Part shown: piece after piece, positions 30,087-38,809 of the stretch | Layout: every line of letters begins with the position of its first letter | Position numbering within the stretch: position 1 is the first letter of the stretch | From: Janthinobacterium lividum | Lineage (GTDB): Bacteria; Pseudomonadota; Gammaproteobacteria; Burkholderiales; Burkholderiaceae_D | NCBI RefSeq assembly: GCF_023509035.1 | Contig: NZ_CP075583.1 | Coordinates: 5,766,001-5,830,000, forward strand | DNA: 64,000 nucleotides | Direction: 5' to 3' | Made by a program: the position numbers and the translations under genes | Notes under the pieces: generated by a model | What the model was told of the DNA's origin: nothing | What the model saw: the letters and a program-made list of their open reading frames with translations, nothing else | The model's database searches: none

Positions 30087-30263
30087 TTATTCCACTGCGT
30101 CTTGCAGGGTGCGCGCTTCGTCCGCCCACATGATGGGGATGCCATCGCGGATAGGATAGGCGAGGCGGTCGGCGCGGCAAATCAGTTCCTGCGCCTTCTT
30201 ATCGTGTTCAAGCGGGCCCTTGCAAACAGGGCAGACCAGGATATCAAGCAGTCGAGCGTCCAC
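30087..30263 (-). CDS. Trm112-family small zinc-ribbon-like protein
   Basis: 58 residues starting with GTG at 30263, which has GGAG 7 bp upstream; there is no in-frame ATG nearby. Sequence [20 protein letters not shown] and [18 protein letters not shown] is the YcaR/Trm112 family, with a CPVC pair and one further Cys. In eukaryotes Trm112 activates methyltransferases; the bacterial role is not established. It overlaps the 3' end of lpxK by 20 bp and precedes kdsB by 2 bp, indicating coupled translation. Confidence 0.88.
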   Translation of the reverse strand: MDARLLDILVCPVCKGPLEHDKKAQELICRADRLAYPIRDGIPIMWADEARTLQDAVE

Positions 30264-31299
30264 GACATTTCTCCACAATTTGTTGGGCCAGCGCGCTATC
30301 GATGCGCGCACTGACGGGGACGACCCACAGTCTCGGGTCATCTTTGAGATGTTCAATTTGCGCACATTTTACTGCATCCTTCTCTGTGATCAAGATCACA
30401 TCCGTGTCCAGTGCCGCAAATGGCTGGTCGAGGAAGTCGTGATGATCGGGCAGGGGCAGTTCCATGAAGTCCAATCCGGCCCCACGCAGCATGGCAAAGA
30501 AACGCTGCGGGTTGCCGATGCCGGCCGCCGCCACGATGCGCTGGCCGCCCGCCGCCAGGGTCGCCAAAGGCATGCGCTCGCCGCGGTCGACCAGGCGCTC
30601 TGCCACGCCGCCATCGAGGCGCATCTGCACCACCAGGGCCCCCTTTGGCGCCACCTGCGCCACCAGCGCCGGCGCCAGCTCGGGCGCATTGATCACCGTC
30701 ACATCGCGCCGGCGGCGCGGCGATTCGCGCAAAGGCCCCGCCGGCAGCAGCCAGCCATTGCCGGCGCCGCGGCCGTCGAACAGCACGATTTCCACGTCGC
30801 GCTGCAAGGCGTAATGCTGCAAGCCGTCGTCCGTCACCAGTACGTCGACGTCCGGGTGCGCGGCCAGCAGCGCCCTGCCTGCTTGCGCGCGGTCGCGCCC
30901 CACCATCACGGGGCAACCGCCGCGCTGGAAGATCAGCAGCGGCTCGTCGCCCACCTGCTGCGGCGTGGAAGCAGCGCTGACGGCGCGCGGCGAACGGTCG
31001 GCGCTGCCATGACCGCGCGAAATGACGCCCGGGCGCATGCCCGCATCGCGCAAGGCTTGCACCAGCCAGATCGTCAGCGGCGTCTTGCCTGTGCCGCCAA
31101 TGAAAATATTACCGACGACGACGACGGGCACGGGCAGGCGCGCGGATTTCAGCAGGTTTGCCCGGTACAGACCGCGCCGCACGGCGCTCAAGGCGCCAAA
31201 CAGCAGGGAGACGGGCCACAGCGCGCACGCCAGCGGGCCGCGCGTCAGCCAGGCGCGGGTGAGAGTGGTTTCAAGCTTGGCGGGGGAGGATGTGGGCAT
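30244..31299 (-). CDS. lpxK: Tetraacyldisaccharide 4'-kinase
   Basis: 351 residues. Walker A-like [17 protein letters not shown] (about residue 62-78), [39 protein letters not shown] and the ITEKDAVKC motif near the end, all typical of LpxK. It phosphorylates the lipid A precursor at the 4' position on the inner membrane. The ATG at 31299 is used; an upstream TTG at 31332 would add 11 residues. Ribosome site weak. Part of the exbB-exbD-lpxK-Trm112-kdsB block, which is conserved in Burkholderiales as far as I recall. Confidence 0.94.
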   Translation of the reverse strand: MPTSSPAKLETTLTRAWLTRGPLACALWPVSLLFGALSAVRRGLYRANLLKSARLPVPVVVVGNIFIGGTGKTPLTIWLVQALRDAGMRPGVISRGHGSADRSPRAVSAASTPQQVGDEPLLIFQRGGCPVMVGRDRAQAGRALLAAHPDVDVLVTDDGLQHYALQRDVEIVLFDGRGAGNGWLLPAGPLRESPRRRRDVTVINAPELAPALVAQVAPKGALVVQMRLDGGVAERLVDRGERMPLATLAAGGQRIVAAAGIGNPQRFFAMLRGAGLDFMELPLPDHHDFLDQPFAALDTDVILITEKDAVKCAQIEHLKDDPRLWVVPVSARIDSALAQQIVEKCRGRSTA

Positions 31300-31392
31300 G
31301 GGGACAGACGTAAAAAATAACCCCAGGTGCAAAATCCGGGGCCAGACCCGGCGGGCCTGACCCCGGCACTTCGATTGGGGTTGAATAATAGC

Positions 31393-31833
31393 TTACTTGC
31401 CGCCCGCCTGCGCCGCAAACGTCAGCTTTTCATAGCCGGCCAGGCGTGCCGCTTCCATCACGTGGATGACCATCTGGTGCATGGCGAACTGGTCAGCGTT
31501 GACCACCACCACGGGCGTCTGCGCGGGCGCCTTGCCGCCATTCGCCGCCTTGGCCGCGTCCTGCAAGGCGCCGGCCAGGCCGGCCGCGTCGCGGAACGAG
31601 ACGGGTTCGCGGTTGACCGTGTAATTGCCCTTGGCATCGATGGTGACGTCGAGCTGCTGCGGCTTGTCCTTGGCTTGCTCGGCGTCGGCTGTCGGCAAGG
31701 TGATCTGCAGCTCCGTAAATTTGCTGTAGGTGGTGCTGACCATGAGGAAGATCAGGATCACCAGCAGCACGTCGATGAACGGGATCAGGTTGATTTCGGG
31801 GTCTTCACGCCCCTTGCCTTTGCGGAAGTTCAT
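31393..31833 (-). CDS. exbD: ExbD/TolR-family biopolymer transport protein
   Basis: 146 residues: a short cytoplasmic N terminus (MNFRKGKGREDPEINLIPFIDVLLVILIFLMV) leading into one membrane span that carries the essential Asp (FIDVLL), then a periplasmic domain (ELQITLPTADAEQ, VVVNADQFAMHQMVIHVMEAA). Partner of the ExbB-like protein whose stop overlaps its start by 4 bp. Together they turn proton flow into force for TonB-dependent uptake or envelope work. ExbD and TolR are hard to separate by eye; position before lpxK fits the ExbD copy. Confidence 0.88.
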   Translation of the reverse strand: MNFRKGKGREDPEINLIPFIDVLLVILIFLMVSTTYSKFTELQITLPTADAEQAKDKPQQLDVTIDAKGNYTVNREPVSFRDAAGLAGALQDAAKAANGGKAPAQTPVVVVNADQFAMHQMVIHVMEAARLAGYEKLTFAAQAGGK

Positions 31834-32435
31834 TTGCGGCCACTGTGGACGATGTCGACGAACTTGACCGCTTGCTGCTCCATGTCAATGACGAAGCTGT
31901 CGACGAGGGCGCGGAAGTGGCGGTAGAAGACCAGGGCCGGCATGGCGATGGCTAGGCCAAAGCCCGTGTTATACAAGGCCACCGAGATGCCGTGCGCCAA
32001 TTGTGCGGGATTCGAGCCGCTGGCGTTTTGCGAACCGAAGATTTCGATCATGCCTACGACCGTGCCGAACAGGCCCATTAGCGGCGCCAGGGTGGCGATG
32101 GTGCCCAGGGTCGTCAGGAAACGTTCCAGCGTGTGGGCCACGCCGCTGCCCGCCTCTTCGATCGATTCCTTCATCACCTCGCGCGGCGCGTCGACATTGC
32201 GCAGGGCGGCGGCCAGCACCACGCCCAGCGGCGAATTGTCTTCCAGTTTGGCCACCGTGTCTGGCGTGATCTTGCCGCTGCGATACACCTGCACCACTTC
32301 ATCAAACAGTTTGCGGGGCAATATCTTGGCGCGTCGCAAATACAGCAGGCGCTCGATGATCAAGGCCAGGGCGACGATGGAAGCGATCAACAACAGCCAG
32401 ATGGGCCAGCCAGCGGCTTGAAATATAGCGAGCAA
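31830..32435 (-). CDS. exbB: MotA/TolQ/ExbB-family proton channel protein
   Basis: 201 residues starting at TTG 32435, five bases after a clear AGGAG; longer in-frame versions run into the non-coding array and lack a site. One span near the N terminus (AAGWPIWLLLIASIVALALI), a cytoplasmic loop with LEDNSPLGVVLAAALRN, and the conserved last two spans LTTLGTIATLAPLMGLFGTVVGMI and ISVALYNTGFGLAIAMPALVFY. Forms the channel complex with the overlapping exbD product. Serves TonB-dependent receptors, three of which are in this window. Confidence 0.88.
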   Translation of the reverse strand: MLAIFQAAGWPIWLLLIASIVALALIIERLLYLRRAKILPRKLFDEVVQVYRSGKITPDTVAKLEDNSPLGVVLAAALRNVDAPREVMKESIEEAGSGVAHTLERFLTTLGTIATLAPLMGLFGTVVGMIEIFGSQNASGSNPAQLAHGISVALYNTGFGLAIAMPALVFYRHFRALVDSFVIDMEQQAVKFVDIVHSGRK

Positions 32436-32618
32436 AAGAAACTCCTGATAAAGGGAAGGCGATGGACCGCCCGGACAGCCTGTATTGTACCGAGCGCCGA
32501 AGAACGATTGTACGTCCGCGCAGGAATGGCGCAATGTAGCGCGTTGCCGCGCCGGCGGCAAGTGGCGCCTGCATGGCATTTGTCCACACGGCGTGGCGGG
32601 CGCGCGCTACCGCGGCAC

Positions 32619-32721
32619 AGTTTTGCACAATTTGTGTGGATAAGATTGTGAGCAAGCATGAAGTCCAGCATGCAAGTCATTGATTTTCATGAGAATTATT
32701 GCGGTGCGCAAATTACAGGCA
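32619..32721 (+). repeat. Array module 1
   Basis: DnaA box TGTGGATAA at 32635-32643; TTGAT at 32680 preceded by CAA-N4, a full match to the IHF consensus; GGCA at 32718. An inverted near-box TTGTCCACA lies just before it at 32580-32588. Confidence 0.75.
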
Positions 32722-32768
32722 TAGCAACTCATCGCCAGTAGTCAATGTCATAAAATTAATAACTCTGA

Positions 32769-32870
32769 AGTTCTGCACATTTACTGTGGACAAGATTGTG
32801 TGCAAAGCCGAGGAATTAAACTAAGTATTTGATTTTAAAGGAAAATAAATCAATGCGTAAAAAAGTGGCA
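32769..32870 (+). repeat. Array module 2
   Basis: Variant box TGTGGACAA at 32785-32793; TTGAT at 32829 preceded by TAA-N4 (IHF consensus match); GGCA at 32867. One base shorter than the other copies, lost between box and TTGAT. Confidence 0.75.
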
Positions 32871-32904
32871 GCAGGCGCGCCATACGCGCCATATCGGCTG
32901 TCAA

Positions 32905-33007
32905 AGTTCTGCACACAATCTGTGGACAAGATTGTGCGCAAGCTCAAAGATAGGCGCCAAGTACATTGATTTATATCGTTTTTATGGTCATGCATAAAAA
33001 TGTGGCA
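32905..33007 (+). repeat. Array module 3
   Basis: Variant box TGTGGACAA at 32921-32929; TTGAT at 32966, with CAA one base too far for a full IHF match; GGCA at 33004. Confidence 0.75.
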
Positions 33008-33074
33008 AGGGCTGAAAAGCGCGGTTTTTCATGCAAAAAAACGTCGTCGAACGGCACTTTTCAACCGCCAGCAC

Positions 33075-33177
33075 AGTTCCACACATAAAGTGTGGATAAG
33101 ATTGTGAGCAAGCCGATTGACTCCATGCAAGAGCATTGATTTTAAAGGGATTTTTTTCTCTGCTGAAAAATAAGGCA
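33075..33177 (+). repeat. Array module 4
   Basis: Perfect box TGTGGATAA at 33091-33099; TTGAT at 33136; GGCA at 33174. The left arm reads AGTTCCACACA, so the GCACA element is changed. Confidence 0.75.
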
Positions 33178-33234
33178 GCAATATGGCATGTCCACGCAGT
33201 GGAAAACCCGGGCAAACCAGGAAACGGTTTATGC

Positions 33235-33337
33235 AGTTTTGCACACATTCTGTGGATAAGATTGTGAGCAAGACGTACGGCATGATGCTACACCCTTGAT
33301 TTATATGGCTATTTTTATGCTGCGTAAAATTCAGGCA
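33235..33337 (+). repeat. Array module 5
   Basis: Perfect box at 33251-33259; TTGATTTATATGG from 33296; GGCA at 33334. A further near-box AGTGGATAA lies in the linker after it at 33358-33366. Confidence 0.75.
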
Positions 33338-33383
33338 AGCCGTGCCATGGACGTTTCAGTGGATAAATCCGGCGCTGCGCCAG

Positions 33384-33486
33384 AGTTCTGCACATTTTTT
33401 GTGGATAAGATTGTGCGCAAGGCCAGGCATGGCATACTAAGCGCTTGATTCATATGGGCTTTATTTCCGTGCGCAAAAATGTAGCA
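33384..33486 (+). repeat. Array module 6
   Basis: Perfect box at 33400-33408; TTGAT at 33445 preceded by TAA-N4 (IHF consensus match); AGCA instead of GGCA at 33483. Confidence 0.75.
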
Positions 33487-33540
33487 AGGCATTTTTATCG
33501 GTCAAATTGGCTTGCCGGCCAATGTTTGTCCGAGGTAAAA

Positions 33541-33643
33541 AGTTCCGCACACTTTCTGTGGATAACTTTGTGCGTAAGTGGCGGGGGCTGTACTGATGTG
33601 CTTGATATTAAAGGTTTTTCCCCCTGTGCACGCAAATCAGGCA
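33541..33643 (+). repeat. Array module 7
   Basis: Perfect box at 33557-33565, followed by CTTTGTG rather than GATTGTG; TTGAT at 33602; GGCA at 33640. Closest to xseA, 120 bp before its start. Confidence 0.72.
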
Positions 33644-33762
33644 TATGGGAATTCATCATAAAATCAAATACTTAGAAATAGAACTTGTTGTTTTGCGCGA
33701 TATATGACATAAGCATGACCTCGCCGATAATATGTGGACAGCTCCTTCCCTCCCCCAGCTTG

Positions 33763-35124
33763 ATGATGACCGACAACCCGACTGACAACGGCTTTGCCGC
33801 CCCGCCCGTGCTGACCGTCAGCGCCCTGAACCAGGCCGTCGCGCGCCTGCTCGAACGCTCGTTCCCCCTGACCTGGATCGCCGGCGAGATTTCCAACTTC
33901 ACGCGCGCCGCTTCCGGCCACTGGTATTTCACCTTGAAGGACGATGGCGCCCAGGTGCGCGCCGTGATGTTCCGTGGCCGCGCCCAGTTTGCCGGCTTCA
34001 CGCCGCGCGAAGGCGACAAGGTGGAAGTGCGCGCCCTCGTCACCCTGTACGGCGCGCGCGGCGATTACCAGATCAACGTGGAAGCCATCCGCCGCGCCGG
34101 CGTGGGCGCCCTGTATGAAGCGTTCCAGCGCCTGAAGGAAAAACTGGCCGCGCAGGGCCTGTTCGACCAGGAGCGCAAGCGCGCCATTCCCATGTTCGCG
34201 CGCAGCATCGGCATCGTTACCAGTCCGCAGGCGGCGGCCCTGCGCGACGTGCTGATCGCGCTCAAGCGCCGCGCGCCGCACGTCTCCATCATCCTGTATC
34301 CCACACAAGTGCAGGGCCAGCAGGCGCCGGAAAAAATCGCGCACGCCATCCGCACGGCATCATCAAGGGCCGAGTGCGACGTGCTGCTGGTGTGCCGTGG
34401 CGGCGGCAGCATCGAGGATTTATGGTCATTCAACGATGAAGCCGTGGCATACGCGATCGCCGATTGTTCCATGCCCGTGATCAGCGGCGTGGGCCACGAA
34501 ACGGATTTCACCATCGCCGACTTCGCGGCCGACCTGCGCGCAGCCACGCCGACGGCGGCGGCCGAACTGGCGGCCACGCCGCGCGCCGACTGGATGGCCT
34601 CCCTGCGCGCCGATGCGACCGACCTGCGCCGCGCCATGCGCCGCAGCCTCGATGATACAGCGCAGACCCTGGACCGCCACAGCCGCCGCCTGCTCAACCC
34701 GAAGGCGCAGCTGCAGCAGCAGCGCTTGCAGCTGCTGGCCCTGTCGACGGCCATGACACATGCGGCGCGCGCTCCCGTGAACCAGTCGCAGTACGCACTG
34801 GAACGCCTGCGCAACCGCTGGGCGGCCTTGCGGCCCGACGTCACGGCGCCGCGCGCGCGCCTGGTGGAAGCCCAGCGCCGCGGCGGCGCGGCCATGGCGC
34901 AGCAGCTAGGCCAGCGGCGCCACCGTCTCGACGGCCTGGCGGCGCAGCTGGAGCTGTTGAATCCCCAGCGCACCCTGGAACGGGGCTACGCCATCCTGCG
35001 CGACGAAAAAGGTGCTATCGTGCGCTCGCCGGCACAGCTGCAGGCGCGCCAGAATGTCAATGTGCGCTTGGCCGAAGGCAGCGCGCAGATCGGCATCGCC
35101 AGCGTGCAGGCGACCCTGGAGTAA
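33763..35124 (+). CDS. xseA: Exodeoxyribonuclease VII large subunit
   Basis: 453 residues from ATG 33763 (a second ATG follows directly; the longer in-frame start at 33685 is unlikely). N-terminal OB-fold ssDNA-binding domain with [20 protein letters not shown] and [20 protein letters not shown] (about 15-110), catalytic domain with [36 protein letters not shown] and [13 protein letters not shown], then a long coiled coil and the C-terminal [15 protein letters not shown]. Forms with XseB the exonuclease that degrades single-stranded DNA. The start of the protein immediately follows the repeat array, so its promoter lies in or next to the last module. Confidence 0.94.
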   Translation: MMTDNPTDNGFAAPPVLTVSALNQAVARLLERSFPLTWIAGEISNFTRAASGHWYFTLKDDGAQVRAVMFRGRAQFAGFTPREGDKVEVRALVTLYGARGDYQINVEAIRRAGVGALYEAFQRLKEKLAAQGLFDQERKRAIPMFARSIGIVTSPQAAALRDVLIALKRRAPHVSIILYPTQVQGQQAPEKIAHAIRTASSRAECDVLLVCRGGGSIEDLWSFNDEAVAYAIADCSMPVISGVGHETDFTIADFAADLRAATPTAAAELAATPRADWMASLRADATDLRRAMRRSLDDTAQTLDRHSRRLLNPKAQLQQQRLQLLALSTAMTHAARAPVNQSQYALERLRNRWAALRPDVTAPRARLVEAQRRGGAAMAQQLGQRRHRLDGLAAQLELLNPQRTLERGYAILRDEKGAIVRSPAQLQARQNVNVRLAEGSAQIGIASVQATLE

Positions 35125-35134
35125 GCGCAGGCAT

Positions 35135-35160
35135 AAAAAGGCCGGGGAAACTCCCCGGCC
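35135..35160 (-). terminator. Terminator of the beta-glucoside operon
   Basis: GGCCGGGGA-AAC-TCCCCGGCC hairpin. On the minus strand it is followed by TTTTT, so it ends the TonB-receptor transcript 50 bp past its stop. On the plus strand the hairpin also follows xseA but no T tract is present. Confidence 0.8.
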
Positions 35161-35210
35161 CAACACCTTCCCTACTGAGTGGACTGCAACTACTGTTTCA
35201 CACTACCCGA

Positions 35211-37661
35211 TCAGAACTTCATCGATACGCGCGCGCCAAACGTGCGCGGCGCGTTGTAGAAGGCGCCGTAGATCTGCTGCGTGGGCTGGCATGGCATGCC
35301 CACGTCCGTGCAGATTTCATTGACGTCTAGCTTGACCGCCTTGTCGGTGGCGTTCTGCACGAACGCTTCCACCGTATAGGCCTTGTTCGCCGGCTGGAAG
35401 CGCAGGCTCAGGTCCAGGGTAGTGTAGGCTTCCTGGCGCTTGACGCCCGCATGGCCCGGCACGTCGCCGTTGAACGCCCCCGCTCCCACGTACGACATGG
35501 TTTCATAGTGCACCGAGGCGCGCGGCGTGAGCTGGCCGCCGGCGACAGTGAAATCATGCTCGTACTGGACGGTCGTGGAAAACTTCGGCGCATGCTTCAT
35601 GGTGCTGCCGCCCACGTTCACCAGTGGCGCCGTGGAGCCGCAAGACTGGCCATTCGCGCGCGCAGCATCGACGTCGCACGACATGAAATCATCGTACACA
35701 GCCTTCAACCAGGTGGCGTTGCCCGTCAGGCGATCGACCTTCGTTGGCCGCCACACCCATTCCGCTTCCAGCCCCTTGACGGTGGCGCCGGCCGCATTGA
35801 AGTTGGCCAGTACGCTGTTGACCACCTGCGATTCGAGCTTGTCCTTGTACTTCATCAGGAAGGCATCGAGGTTCAGGGTCAGTTCGCGGTTCAGCAAGTC
35901 CGACTTGAAGCCGATTTCATAGCTGGTCAGTTTTTCCGGCTTGGTGGTGGCGCCGCCGTCGCCGATGGCCGGCGAATGGAAGCCCGTCGTCACGGAACCG
36001 AACAGCAAAATATCCGGGCGCAGCTTGTACTCGATGCGGCCCAGCCAGGTGGCCTGGCCGTATTTCAGGTCGGCCGTATTGTCGCCCGGCGTATTGCCGC
36101 AGGTGGCCGCCGTGATGGCGCCGCCGGGGCCGATATTGTGCGTGTTGGCCAGGCCCGTGCCGGGCGTGACCAGCTGGCGCAGCTGGTCGGCAGTGAGCAC
36201 CGTGGTGCCCAGCGGCGTGTTCGCGGGCCAGTTCGGGCAGGCCCAGTTCTTGCCGCCGACATCGAATTTATGGTCTTTCGTGTAGCGCGCGCCGGCCGTC
36301 AGCTTGATCTGCTCCGTCACCTGCTGGCTGACCTGGCCAAACACGGCCTTTGATTTGAGCTGGCGGTCGCCCTGGATGAAGGACATAGCCGAGGCGTACT
36401 GGCCCACGGTGGGCTGCACGAAGATCACGGCGCCGTTGGCGATATCCTGCTGCACGGCCGCCTGCGAAATCTGGCTGCGGTCGATATCGAAGCGCACCTT
36501 GTTCTTTTCATTGAACAGGAACAGGCCGGCCACCCACTGGAACGGTGCATCGTCGTCCGAGCGCGCCTGCAGCTCGTGCGAATAGCTGTCGAACTGCGCC
36601 CAGTCGGTACGGTTTTCCGACTTGAAGCCCGGGAACAGGCCCGCATCGGAATCGTTGCTGTTCTGGCGCTTGTAGCGGCTCCAGCTGCCCAGGTAAGTGA
36701 AGTCCAGCGCGTCCGTCGGCTTGTAATTGAGCTTGCCCTTGTAGGTCAAAATCGACTGGTCCAGGGTGCCCGGCGTGTCGATCAGGGCCGAGCGCAGCTT
36801 CTCGCCCGCTTTCGGCTCGGCCGCAAGGTAGACGTTGCCGGCGCCCTGGTCGAGGAAGTAGTCGGCGATGAAGGTGCCGCGCAGCTGCGGCGTGAACTTC
36901 CACAGCAGGGACGCGCGCACGCCCATCTGGTCGCCGGCGCCATACTTGGCCGTGCCCGGCATGACGTTCGAACCGCGGCGGAAGTCCACCGTGCCGTCGT
37001 GGCTATCCTTGATGGCGGCGATACGCAGCGCCACGTCGTCGGACAACGGGATATTGAGCATGCCCTGCGTCTGCAAATGGCGCTTGTCGCCCACCGTGAT
37101 GCCGGCCGAGCCCATGAACTTGGCCGTGCTCGGCGCGGCCGACACGAGGTTGACGGCGCCGGCCGTCGAATTGCGGCCATTCAGGGTGCCCTGCGGTCCG
37201 CGCGCCACCTCGACGTGGGACAAGTCATACATCAGCGCCGTGGCGCCCTGGGGACGCGGCGAATACACGCCATCGACATAAAAGGCGACGGCCGGGTCGC
37301 CCAGCTCCGTGTGGTTGGCCGAACCGACGCCGCGCATGTAGACGTGCACGCCGCCCGAGTCGCCATGCTGCTCGACGACGAGGCTCGGCACCATGGTCGC
37401 CAGCGACGCCAGATCCTTGACCTGGTTGTTTTGCAGGGTGTCCTGGTTGAAGGCGGTAACGGCCAGCGGCGTCTCCTGCACGAAGGTGTTGCGGCGCGTG
37501 GCCGTGACGACGATGCGGTCCATCTGCTCGGCTGCCGGTTTTGCCGTGTCGGTGGTGGTCGTGTCTTGCGCCACGGCGACACCGCTGCCCAGCAAGATGA
37601 ACTGGGCGAAGGTCGCATGCGCCAGGCTGAGAGCGATGGTGTTGCGTTTGAGCTGTTGCAT
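35211..37661 (-). CDS. TonB-dependent receptor, carbohydrate-uptake type
   Basis: 816 residues from ATG 37661 (AGGAG upstream). Signal peptide to about residue 31, TonB-box region DRIVVTATRR, plug (about 60-200) with NNQVKDLASLATMVPSLVV, FYVDGVYSPRPQGA and VARGPQGTLNGRNSTAGAVNLV, then a barrel ending in Phe (FGARVSMKF). The plug sequence (GRNSTAGA) is typical of the large receptors used for sugars and other organic substrates rather than siderophores. It is the last gene of the ABC/GH1 sugar operon, which suggests that it imports beta-glucosides or their oligomers through the outer membrane. Substrate inferred from context only. Confidence 0.85.
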   Translation of the reverse strand: MQQLKRNTIALSLAHATFAQFILLGSGVAVAQDTTTTDTAKPAAEQMDRIVVTATRRNTFVQETPLAVTAFNQDTLQNNQVKDLASLATMVPSLVVEQHGDSGGVHVYMRGVGSANHTELGDPAVAFYVDGVYSPRPQGATALMYDLSHVEVARGPQGTLNGRNSTAGAVNLVSAAPSTAKFMGSAGITVGDKRHLQTQGMLNIPLSDDVALRIAAIKDSHDGTVDFRRGSNVMPGTAKYGAGDQMGVRASLLWKFTPQLRGTFIADYFLDQGAGNVYLAAEPKAGEKLRSALIDTPGTLDQSILTYKGKLNYKPTDALDFTYLGSWSRYKRQNSNDSDAGLFPGFKSENRTDWAQFDSYSHELQARSDDDAPFQWVAGLFLFNEKNKVRFDIDRSQISQAAVQQDIANGAVIFVQPTVGQYASAMSFIQGDRQLKSKAVFGQVSQQVTEQIKLTAGARYTKDHKFDVGGKNWACPNWPANTPLGTTVLTADQLRQLVTPGTGLANTHNIGPGGAITAATCGNTPGDNTADLKYGQATWLGRIEYKLRPDILLFGSVTTGFHSPAIGDGGATTKPEKLTSYEIGFKSDLLNRELTLNLDAFLMKYKDKLESQVVNSVLANFNAAGATVKGLEAEWVWRPTKVDRLTGNATWLKAVYDDFMSCDVDAARANGQSCGSTAPLVNVGGSTMKHAPKFSTTVQYEHDFTVAGGQLTPRASVHYETMSYVGAGAFNGDVPGHAGVKRQEAYTTLDLSLRFQPANKAYTVEAFVQNATDKAVKLDVNEICTDVGMPCQPTQQIYGAFYNAPRTFGARVSMKF

Positions 37662-37767
37662 TTTTTTGTCTCCTGTACCGCTGGTTGAATGATGATCACA
37701 TAGCTCTTTGGCTACTGCTGCACATTTTTTGGGTGTCAATCTGAAGTCATGTCGCCTCCGTGCGGGG

Positions 37768-38808
37768 TCAATGGGTAGCCACGGCGCGCCCGGCCGTGTC
37801 GAATAGAAAGGCATGGCCTTCTTCCGGTGCGAAGCCGATGGCGCTGCCCTGCGCCAGCGTGTGGCGCGCCTCGCCGTGCAGCTTGATGGCCACCGCGTGC
37901 TGGCCGCCGTCGACCATGGCGTGGATGATCTGCGCGTCGCCCAGCTGTTCAATCAGGGTCACGCTGGCGCCATAGCCTTCATTGCGCGGCACCAGGCGCA
38001 GGTGTTCGGGGCGTATGCCGACCAGCATGCCCGCCTCGCCACCGAGCTCGCTGGCCAGCGCCGGGACGGCGGCGCACGGCAAAAAGTTCATGCGCAGCGC
38101 GCCGATGAAGCCGGCCACGAACTGGCTGGCCGGGTGGCGGTACAGGTCCAGAGGCGCGCCCACCTGTTCCAGGTGGCCGCCATGGAAAACGGCCACCCTG
38201 TCGCCCAAGGTCATGGCTTCGACCTGGTCGTGGGTGACGTAGATCATGGTGGTGCCCAGTTCCTGGTGCAGCTTGGCCAGCTCGATGCGCGTCTGCACGC
38301 GCAGCGACGCGTCGAGGTTGGACAGCGGCTCGTCAAACAGGAACACCTTGGGTTGGCGCACGATGGAGCGGCCGATGGCCACGCGCTGGCGTTCGCCGCC
38401 GGACAAGGCCTTGGGCTTGCGCTCGAGCAGGTGCGTGATCTGCAAAATCTCGGCCACCTTGCCGACTGCGGCGCGCACTTCCGCTTCCGGCTTGCCCGCC
38501 AATTTGAGGGCAAAGCCCATGTTGTCGCGCGCCGTCATGTGCGGATACAGGGCGTAGCTCTGGAAGACCATGGCGATGCCCCGCTCGGCCGGCGCCACGT
38601 CGTTGGCCAGCAAGTCGCCGATGCGCAGCTGGCCCGCGCTGATGTCTTCCAGTCCCGCGATCATGCGCAGCAGGGTCGACTTACCGCAGCCGGACGGCCC
38701 GACGAAGACCATGAATTCGCCATCATGGATATCAAGGTCCAGGCCCTTGACGATTTCCGGGCCATCGCCGTAGGTCTTGCGGATGCCGCGCAGGGAAATG
38801 GCGGCCAT
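37768..38808 (-). CDS. Sugar ABC transporter ATP-binding protein (MalK/UgpC type)
   Basis: 346 residues from ATG 38808. ATPase domain with Walker A GPSGCGKST (about 37-45), Q-loop FQSYALYPHMT, signature LSGGERQRVAIGR, Walker B VFLFDEPLSNLD and H-loop THDQVEAMT; then the OB-type regulatory domain of MalK-like proteins (IRPEHLRLV). It powers the two permeases upstream. The start is 1 bp after the GH1 stop, so it is coupled in the operon. These ATPases can serve several sugar transporters. Confidence 0.9.
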   Translation of the reverse strand: MAAISLRGIRKTYGDGPEIVKGLDLDIHDGEFMVFVGPSGCGKSTLLRMIAGLEDISAGQLRIGDLLANDVAPAERGIAMVFQSYALYPHMTARDNMGFALKLAGKPEAEVRAAVGKVAEILQITHLLERKPKALSGGERQRVAIGRSIVRQPKVFLFDEPLSNLDASLRVQTRIELAKLHQELGTTMIYVTHDQVEAMTLGDRVAVFHGGHLEQVGAPLDLYRHPASQFVAGFIGALRMNFLPCAAVPALASELGGEAGMLVGIRPEHLRLVPRNEGYGASVTLIEQLGDAQIIHAMVDGGQHAVAIKLHGEARHTLAQGSAIGFAPEEGHAFLFDTAGRAVATH

Positions 38809-38809
38809 G

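Larger units (their letters stand above)
32619..33643 (+). repeat. Seven-copy array of a 103-bp module with DnaA-box and IHF-like sites (datA-like locus candidate)
   Basis: The 1.3 kb between exbB and xseA is AT-rich and non-coding, and holds seven direct copies of one module, each 102-103 bp, separated by unrelated linkers of 34-67 bp. Module plan: AGTTCTGCACA-N5/6-TGTGGATAAG-ATTGTGCGCAAG, a variable 22-24 bp, then TTGATTTATATGG, an A/T-rich run, and (G/A)GCA. TGTGGATAA is the DnaA box TTATCCACA in reverse; it is perfect in copies 1, 4, 5, 6 and 7, while 2 and 3 have TGTGGACAA. The step from box to TTGAT is 44-45 bp and from TTGAT to (G/A)GCA 38 bp in every copy. YAA-N4-TTGATW (IHF consensus) is perfect in copies 1, 2 and 6. 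An array of small RNA genes is the main alternative. Confidence 0.8.

Noticed and set aside
32619..33643. CRISPR array or tandem satellite as explanation of the seven repeats
   Set aside because: Modules are 103 bp with only blocks conserved, linkers vary in length and sequence, and there are no cas genes; this is not a CRISPR or a simple tandem repeat.
32302..33675. Short open frames crossing the exbB-xseA gap
   Set aside because: They contain repeated translations of the same DNA modules (such as LTILST), lack ribosome sites, and break between copies; non-coding.
35140..35160. Terminator for xseA on the plus strand
   Set aside because: The hairpin follows xseA, but the T tract exists only in the minus-strand direction, so it is assigned to the sugar operon; it may still pause plus-strand transcription.
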